A stretch of 18,866 nucleotides of DNA from contig JAPLIX010000402.1 in NCBI GenBank assembly GCA_026388865.1, positions 1 to 18,866 on the forward strand, written 5' to 3'. The notes beneath the pieces were generated by a model, which was not told where the DNA came from, made no database searches, and saw only the letters and a list, made by a program, of their open reading frames with translations. The DNA comes from Pseudomonadota bacterium (lineage in GTDB: Bacteria; Desulfobacterota; WTBG01; CAIYCZ01). The translations under genes were made by a program, and so were the position numbers. Positions 13,955 to 18,866 of the stretch are shown piece by piece (the stretch's first letter is position 1; each line of letters starts with the position of its first letter).

Positions 13955-15079
13955 TTACTGGCGGCTGGTAGTTGATGGCTGTTTGCTATCGGACTCATTA
14001 TAAACCTTTAGCACCTTATAAAGCGTATCGCGCTCCACGGGAATGTTCCCCGATTCACGGATCATGCGCATGAGGTCATCTTTGGCAATGGCGGTCGCGG
14101 TTTGGGCTCCCGCTGCATGGGTTATTTTCTCTTCAGCGACCGTTCCGTCCAGGTCATCCACGCCAAACTTGAGAGCCAGCTGGGCAACCGGCAGCCCCAC
14201 CATTATCCAGAACGCCTTGATGTGCGTGAAGTTATCGAGCATCAGCCGCGACACGGCGTACAGTTTAAGCTCTTCATAGGCCCGCGGCTTTTGCATATAG
14301 GATAGCTCGGTGTTTGCGGGGTGAAACGGCAGGGGGATAAACGACTGAAATCCTCCGGTTTCATCCTGCAGGTCTCTGAGTTTTAACAAATGATCAATCC
14401 TCTCTTCAGCGGTGTCTATATGGCCATAGAGCATGGTGGCATTTGACTTGAGCCCGATCCGGTGGGCGCATTTCATCACCTTGAGCCATTCATCTGCCGA
14501 GGCTTTCTTCGGGCACAGTTCGTCGCGTATGCGCGTGCTCAACACTTCAGCACCGCCGCCGGGCATGGATCCGAGACCCGCAGATTTCAGCTGCACAAGC
14601 ACCTCTTCCACTGGGAGCCCGGAAATATCTGCAAAGTATTTTATCTCAACCGCGGTGAATGCCTGAATATGAATGTCACGAAAAGCGGTTTTAAGTGTTT
14701 TAATAATATCCGCGTAGTAGCTGAATGGCAGGTCAGGATGCAAGCCGCTCACAATATGAAATTCTGTTATGCCAGTGGGCAGCGCAGCGCGGGCACGCTC
14801 CATCACATCCTCTACCGTCATGGTGTAGGCACGCGCATCCTCCTTGCCGCAGCTGAAGGCGCAGAATTTACAGCGTGACACGCAGATATTGGTGAGATTG
14901 ATATGGCAGTTTACATTAAAGAAAACCTGCTGTCCGGTCTTCTGCAGTTTCACCGCGTGCGCTGCCTTGCCCAGGGAAAGAAGATCAGAAGACCGCAAGA
15001 GAGAGAGACCATCATCCCGTGAAAGCCGTTTCCCGCTTACCGCCTTTTGTAAAATAGAATCCAGATGAGCTGATGCCAT
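13955..15079 (-). CDS. mqnE: Aminofutalosine synthase
   Basis: MqnE is the radical-SAM enzyme that joins 3-(1-carboxyvinyl)benzoate to SAM-derived adenosine to give aminofutalosine, the second step of the pathway. With the ATG at 15079 the protein is 374 aa. CxxxCxxC is at C66, C70, C73 (NICVSRCKFCAF), preceded by FFNVNCHINLTN and followed by SGLHP and MPGGGAEVL. A GTG at 15121 is in frame and would add 14 residues; the family usually starts near SILQKAVSGKRLS, so I prefer the shorter form. Neither start has a good ribosome binding site. An acidic/polar tail (SDSKQPSTTSRQ) ends it. The AT-rich repeat separates it from mqnA. Confidence 0.9.
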   Translation of the reverse strand: MASAHLDSILQKAVSGKRLSRDDGLSLLRSSDLLSLGKAAHAVKLQKTGQQVFFNVNCHINLTNICVSRCKFCAFSCGKEDARAYTMTVEDVMERARAALPTGITEFHIVSGLHPDLPFSYYADIIKTLKTAFRDIHIQAFTAVEIKYFADISGLPVEEVLVQLKSAGLGSMPGGGAEVLSTRIRDELCPKKASADEWLKVMKCAHRIGLKSNATMLYGHIDTAEERIDHLLKLRDLQDETGGFQSFIPLPFHPANTELSYMQKPRAYEELKLYAVSRLMLDNFTHIKAFWIMVGLPVAQLALKFGVDDLDGTVAEEKITHAAGAQTATAIAKDDLMRMIRESGNIPVERDTLYKVLKVYNESDSKQPSTTSRQ

Positions 15080-15156
15080 TTTCGCCGTAAAAGTTTGCGT
15101 GGTATTAAAATCTGTTCTCACGTGCAGGAACCCGGCCGGTCAATCCTCGCGGTATG

Positions 15157-16611
15157 TTATCTGTCAGCTGCTTCTATGGAGAAGTCCGCAATGACCGAGT
15201 CCCAGCCGGATAAACCAGGGTGATCACCAATGATGTTTGTCACTGCTATGCCGGTTGGGTCGCCGGCATAATCATTACTATCGGGAACCGATCGGGAGGA
15301 AAACTCCCGCGCGGAAAACGGCACAAAAAAATCCTCTGCGTCAGCCTGCCCGTCACCGCGTTCAATTTCTTCCAGGCCGTCTGCTTCCATGAGCCGCAGC
15401 AGCTTGTGGCCGGTATAGCTGTTGTCATACTGGAAATTATTGCCCTCGCTGTTGAGCCGCCCGTCTACATGCCAGATAGTCAATCCGCTTCCGGGAAAGA
15501 AAAAATCATTCCCCAGGCCGAAGGTGCGGTACTGCACCATGAAGAATTCCGTAAACGGCGCAAAAGGCTTCTTTCCGGGCATTAGTGCCACACAGTCATT
15601 ATAGGTATCGCCGGGCCTGAGCGTCAGCGACTGGGTGCCGTCAATAATAACAGCTGGCGCAGCCCAGTCAAGCATCCATTTGCTGAACGCGTTGTGGTCG
15701 AACTGGGTTGCATCCATCATATCAAGCCCGCCGAGGCCGCCCTTGGGCCCTTTTGTTCCGTCGTAATCGTAGAAGTCGGGCAGCCCCAGGGCATGACCGG
15801 TCTCGTGGATGAGCGTCTGCGCGGTGAATACGGTCTCTTCAGAACGCACCCGCTGCTCCGGCTGCCAGGAAAAAACACCGAGCCGCTTGCCGTCAACCGT
15901 GAACGGATCATTGCCGAAAAAAAACTTAGTGGTGTCACACCAACCCCACCAGAGCGAGCCCCAGCCGGTATTGGGCCCGGTCCAGATAACGCAGAAGTAG
16001 TCAATCACCCCGTCGCCGTCGCTATCAAACTGCGAAAAATCAACTATGGGCTCATAATACCTGAGCGCCTCTTTTATGAGCCGCTTGACCCCCCATATGC
16101 CCCACAGCGAGTTTCGCCCATTGCCATAGAAAAATCGTTGCAAGCGCGCCGTGTACCAGCCGGACACCGAGCCCTGAATATCAAGAGCTCCATAAGAAGA
16201 CCGCTGATAAAAATTCCTCAGGCTCTCATAGGGATACTCGCCCGGTTCTCCATTGCCAAAAATTTTACTTGAGAAAACAGACGGCTCATTGTTGTGGGGA
16301 TAACCCCGAAAGTCAATCAGCAGGATAAATATTTTTGGCGCGCCATGAGAGGGAAGCCCGGTCGCGTAGGGGAGTGACCGGGGCTGTATCTGTTTACCGG
16401 CATTGAGCCTGGAAACTTTGCGCTCAACCAGCACGGGGGAAAAACGGTGGTTTCGCAGGCGCTGCATAAATCCCTGGCGCTCAGCAAGAGTCCCGTCTGC
16501 CCGGTAGCGCGCAATTTCCTCCGGCCCGGGCGGCTCCATGCACAGCCCTGCCGCAGCAAAAGCACTTATTAGAATAAAAGCTAATGCAATCAGATTGATG
16601 TTACTAGGCAT
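15157..16611 (-). CDS. Secreted M6-family metalloprotease
   Basis: This 484-residue secreted zinc protease is of the M6 (immune inhibitor A-like) family. A signal peptide spans about 1-24. The zinc site HETGHALGLPD (269-279) gives H269, E270, H273 and D279, and the following GLDMMD (296-300) is a likely Met-turn. FDSDGDGVID (195-204) is a calcium-binding EF-hand-like loop. No C-terminal sorting domain or autotransporter is seen. GAGG lies 5 nt upstream of the ATG. It precedes mqnE in the same direction with a gap of 77 nt, so they may share a transcript, but I see no functional link. The substrate is unknown. Confidence 0.85.
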   Translation of the reverse strand: MPSNINLIALAFILISAFAAAGLCMEPPGPEEIARYRADGTLAERQGFMQRLRNHRFSPVLVERKVSRLNAGKQIQPRSLPYATGLPSHGAPKIFILLIDFRGYPHNNEPSVFSSKIFGNGEPGEYPYESLRNFYQRSSYGALDIQGSVSGWYTARLQRFFYGNGRNSLWGIWGVKRLIKEALRYYEPIVDFSQFDSDGDGVIDYFCVIWTGPNTGWGSLWWGWCDTTKFFFGNDPFTVDGKRLGVFSWQPEQRVRSEETVFTAQTLIHETGHALGLPDFYDYDGTKGPKGGLGGLDMMDATQFDHNAFSKWMLDWAAPAVIIDGTQSLTLRPGDTYNDCVALMPGKKPFAPFTEFFMVQYRTFGLGNDFFFPGSGLTIWHVDGRLNSEGNNFQYDNSYTGHKLLRLMEADGLEEIERGDGQADAEDFFVPFSAREFSSRSVPDSNDYAGDPTGIAVTNIIGDHPGLSGWDSVIADFSIEAADR

Positions 16612-16733
16612 GATGCCTCATTATGGCAATTGTGGCTTCGTTCATGGGTCATGCACCATCTCTCTGCAGATTTACCTTGCAAAACCAATTTCACTCGTGT
16701 TTGAATTGCTTATCTTTCAGGACCCCTCTGTAT

Positions 16734-16763
16734 CCCCCCTTGCCAAGGGGGGACGAAGGGGGG
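16734..16763. repeat. G/C-tract palindromic repeat
   Basis: CCCCCCTT (16734-16741) can pair with either of two AAGGGGGG blocks (16745-16752 and 16756-16763). It lies in the 216-nt divergent spacer between the protease and the Mur ligase. It resembles a dispersed palindrome common in Nitrospirota and Desulfobacterota spacers. No promoter stands out in the spacer. Confidence 0.5.
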
Positions 16764-16827
16764 TGTACGATAAAGTCGGGCGAAGCAATCTCAGTATCAT
16801 TATGAATGAATATCAGGGATCATACCA

Positions 16828-18204
16828 GTGAAAAAATATTACTTCGTCGGCATCGGGGGGAGTGGCATGAACCCCCTGGCGCAAATATTCCGGCAGCGCG
16901 GGAATTGGGTTGGCGGGTCTGACCGCAGCTTTGACCGGGGCACGAATGCTGCGCTGTTCGAAAAACTGCAGGGCCTTGGAATCTTCCTGTTTCCCCAGGA
17001 TGGCAGTGGCATCACCGCGGACCTTGACACGCTGGTCGTTTCCACGGCCATTGAAGCGCAAAACAGGGAGCTCGAGCAGGCGCGGTCATTTTCTATTCCG
17101 GTCATGCACCGGGCAGATCTTCTCGCGCAGCTCTTTAACTCCGGCTACGGCATCGCCATTGCCGGCACCAGCGGCAAGACCACCGTTACCGGCATGACCG
17201 CCTCGGTGCTTGATGTTGCGGGCAAAGACCCCACGGTTATTAACGGCGGCATCATCAGGCAGTATGAATCCCCCGCGCGTATCGGCAATGCCAAAGGAGG
17301 CACTTCAGATATTGTCCTCATCGAAACAGATGAGAGCGACGGCAGCATTGTAAAATTTCAGCCGCGCATCGGGGTGATCACCAATATCTCAAAAGACCAT
17401 AAAGAGCTTGGCGAACTGCGACAGCTGTTTCAGGCCTTTGCCGGTAACACCGCTGATACGCTCATTGTAAACGGCGATGACCGTGAAATCCGCGCTCTTG
17501 GTATCAGCAATGCCATAACCTTCGGCATGGAAAGTTCTCGCGGGATTGCCGTGGAGAGGGTGCAGCACAGCGCGCATGGCACAATATTTGAAATGCAGGG
17601 AAACTTGTTTCATCTCTCAGCGCCCGGCCTGCATAATGTTTACAATGCCGTGGCAGCAATTGCGGTAGGTCTGGTCATGGGCTTACCAGTGAAAGCCATA
17701 CAGGAAGGGATCAGCTCGTTTGCCGGAATTCGGAGACGGCTTGACATTATCAGCAGGGAACATGGCATCACCGTCATAGATGACTTTGCCCACAATCCGG
17801 ACAAGATTGCTTCATCCATAGCAGCCCTCAGGTCTATGGGAGAACGTCTCATCGTTATATTTCAGCCCCACGGCTACGGCCCTACCCGGTTTCTGTTGAG
17901 CGAGCTTGCCGCATCTTTTTCCGCTTCTCTCAAATCTTCTGATTTATTGTTTTTGCTTCCCATCTATGATGCCGGAGGAACCGCGGACCGAAGCATCTCC
18001 TCCTCTGACCTGGCGCAAAAAATCCGTGGCCCAAAAACGAACTGCGCTATTGATAGAAAAGAGGTTATTGAGCAGGTTACAGGTATAGTAACGGCCGGCG
18101 ATGTTATCGCGGTGATGGGCGCGCGGGATGATACGCTGAGTGAGTTTGCGAGGGACATTGCCGACAGGATCGGCCTTTCAACAGAAACGAATAAAATACG
18201 TTGA
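16828..18204 (+). CDS. MurC/Mpl-like Mur ligase
   Basis: This 458-aa protein has all three Mur ligase domains. The N-terminal UDP-binding domain has GIGGSGMNPLA (8-18). The ATPase domain has the P-loop GTSGKTT (113-119) and ETDESDGS (166-173). The C-terminal domain has HNVYNAVAA (269-277), RRRLDII (302-308), DDFAHNPDKI (318-327) and FQPHGYGPTR (345-354). It uses ATP to join an amino acid or peptide to UDP-MurNAc or a related substrate. The DDFAHNP and FQPHGYGPT motifs differ from canonical MurC (DDYGHHP, FQPHRYTRT) and from Mpl, so substrate is open. The start is GTG at 16828, with AGGGA 8 nt upstream. It is not in a division-wall cluster. A diverged copy of its 3' end lies at 18695-18748. 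Confidence 0.85.
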   Translation: MKKYYFVGIGGSGMNPLAQIFRQRGNWVGGSDRSFDRGTNAALFEKLQGLGIFLFPQDGSGITADLDTLVVSTAIEAQNRELEQARSFSIPVMHRADLLAQLFNSGYGIAIAGTSGKTTVTGMTASVLDVAGKDPTVINGGIIRQYESPARIGNAKGGTSDIVLIETDESDGSIVKFQPRIGVITNISKDHKELGELRQLFQAFAGNTADTLIVNGDDREIRALGISNAITFGMESSRGIAVERVQHSAHGTIFEMQGNLFHLSAPGLHNVYNAVAAIAVGLVMGLPVKAIQEGISSFAGIRRRLDIISREHGITVIDDFAHNPDKIASSIAALRSMGERLIVIFQPHGYGPTRFLLSELAASFSASLKSSDLLFLLPIYDAGGTADRSISSSDLAQKIRGPKTNCAIDRKEVIEQVTGIVTAGDVIAVMGARDDTLSEFARDIADRIGLSTETNKIR

Positions 18205-18223
18205 CATATTTAATCTAGTTTTT

Positions 18224-18469
18224 ATGAAAACAAAAATATTCGTAAGCGCATTTGATGCTAAAACACATTTGTCCCGTCTGCTGCAGGAAGTGCAGGGCGG
18301 CAGCAGCATAACCATCACCAAAAGAGGCAAGCCGGTAGCCCGGTTAGTACCGGTAATTGATGACCGGGGTAGAACCACCAGTGAGGAAATTCTCAGGCAG
18401 TTCGATGAGATAAGAAAAAAGTCCGGGAGGAAGGTGAATATTAAAAAATATATCGAGGCGGGCAGATAA
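18224..18469 (+). CDS. Phd/YefM-type antitoxin
   Basis: This 81-residue antitoxin belongs to the Phd/YefM (VapB-like) family, which represses its operon and neutralises a toxin. FVSAFDAKTHLSRLLQEVQ (6-24) is the DNA-binding N-terminus, and ITKRGKPVARLVPV (31-44) is the family core. The C-terminus is charged (KKSGRKVNIKKYIEAGR) and would wrap a PIN toxin. I use the ATG at 18224, which gives a normal antitoxin length; an open frame extends back into the Mur ligase gene. TTGACA at 18201-18206 overlaps the Mur stop codon, but no convincing -10 follows. Its partner toxin is truncated, so it is now an orphan. Confidence 0.85.
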   Translation: MKTKIFVSAFDAKTHLSRLLQEVQGGSSITITKRGKPVARLVPVIDDRGRTTSEEILRQFDEIRKKSGRKVNIKKYIEAGR

Positions 18470-18685
18470 TCTTTTACCTGCTACTCCCAGTTTAATCTTG
18501 AGACCGATACTTTGTCCGGCACCAGATATTCTGGCAGGATATATGAGATAGCAAAAACCAGCCATCTTACTGCTTATGATGCTGCGTATTTAAAGCTTGC
18601 AATGAGAAAAGATGCGACACTTGCTACCCTCGATAAGCAACTGGTAAAGGCATCTAATCTGTCTGGCGTGAACTTGAGCAGGTAG
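18470..18685 (+). pseudogene. C-terminal remnant of a VapC-like PIN toxin
   Basis: Directly after the antitoxin stop, in the same frame, an open stretch of about 70 codons ends in TAG at 18683-18685. Translation gives ETDTLSG, then YEIAKTSHLTAYDAAYLKLA and ATLDKQLVKA. These match the second half of VapC PIN ribonucleases, including the TAYDAAYLELA acid and the LATLD acid. The first half, with the first catalytic Asp (usually in a VLDAS-type start), is absent and there is no start codon. The toxin is therefore inactive, probably through a deletion that removed about 65 codons. The break point is not exactly defined, and a frame slip near 18490 is possible. Confidence 0.75.
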
Positions 18686-18694
18686 GTCAGCAGA

Positions 18695-18748
18695 CGGGAT
18701 GATACGTTGACAGCGTTTGCGAGGGAGCTTGCAGAGGCAATCAAATAG
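18695..18748 (+). pseudogene. Duplicate fragment of the Mur ligase 3' end
   Basis: Translation reads RDDTLTAFARELAEAIK then TAG, matching RDDTLSEFARDIADRI at residues 433-448 of the Mur ligase (10 of 16 identical). At DNA level 18695-18742 and 18124-18171 agree at 37 of 48 positions. The fragment follows the PIN remnant in the same frame after its TAG. It is either the displaced original end of the Mur gene or the relic of a tandem paralogue. Confidence 0.7.
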
Positions 18749-18866
18749 TAGTCAATTCACAGGCCAAGACCTGACCCCTGCTTTCTTTTAAATTCCGTTC
18801 AATAATCATGCCAAGATTACAATTGACTGTTACGCCCCTACAGGAATATAATTCATAAAACAAATA
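18749..18866. other. Right edge, no gene seen
   Basis: No credible reading frame is present. The short frame opening at the ATG at 18808 (MPRLQLT) ends after 16 codons. AAGACCTGACCCC, or its reverse complement GGGGTCAGGTCTT, resembles a motif I have seen near REP-associated transposases. That is a recollection, not a demonstration. Confidence 0.25.

Noticed and set aside
15694..16272. 192-codon plus-strand frame inside the M6 protease region
   Set aside because: It is antisense to a gene with a clear signal peptide and zinc site, and its translation has no domain features.
18808..18858. Start of a transposase gene (MPRLQLT)
   Set aside because: The frame stops after 16 codons and does not match Y1 transposase sequence beyond MPR.

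Overview
The window (18,866 bp) reads as chromosomal DNA from a Gram-negative, probably anaerobic bacterium. It carries a class A penicillin-binding protein, a signal-peptide form of protein-isoaspartate methyltransferase, an iron-sulfur flavoprotein of the Isf type, and the futalosine (mqn) route to menaquinone. Spacers hold several dispersed palindromic repeats of the kind I associate with Nitrospirota and Desulfobacterota genomes. That taxonomic placement is an impression, not something the sequence proves.

Region 1 (about 150-5210, plus strand) is a translation and cell-wall operon: rpsP, khpA, trmD, rplS, rnhB, yraN and a PBP1A-type peptidoglycan synthase. It starts from a good sigma-70-like promoter at 151-178. 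rimM, normally between khpA and trmD, is missing. The rpsP leader contains two interleaved perfect stems that could form an H-type pseudoknot just upstream of the ribosome binding site.

Region 2 (5227-7844) has an exported Pcm on the minus strand, then a spacer with a MITE-like element flanked by a 6-bp direct repeat (CATAAG). It continues with a MerR-type HTH/HD-GYP protein and a DUF151 bifunctional-nuclease-family protein.

Region 3 (7845-10832) has a rho-independent terminator, a YdcF-like membrane protein, an unusually long cation diffusion facilitator with about three C-terminal ferredoxin-like repeats, and a minus-strand Isf-type flavoprotein. The next spacer (10833-11251) contains a second MITE-like element (10957-11117), also with an exact 6-bp flanking duplication (AGCATT). 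An exported protein of unknown function follows.

Region 4 (11849-16611, minus strand) holds, in transcription order, an M6-family secreted metalloprotease, mqnE, an AT-rich inverted repeat, mqnA and mqnC. mqnA makes 3-(1-carboxyvinyl)benzoate, mqnE makes aminofutalosine, and mqnC cyclises the later dehypoxanthine futalosine. The deaminase/hydrolase steps and mqnD are not in the window.

Region 5 (16828-18866, plus strand) has a MurC/Mpl-like Mur ligase followed by an intact Phd/YefM-type antitoxin whose PIN toxin survives only as a C-terminal half. After that comes a second, diverged copy of the last ~16 codons of the Mur ligase, so the toxin-antitoxin remnant lies between two copies of the Mur 3' end. 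The best candidates for something undescribed are the rpsP leader pseudoknot, the two small TSD-flanked elements, the multi-CTD transporter and the Mur/TA junction.
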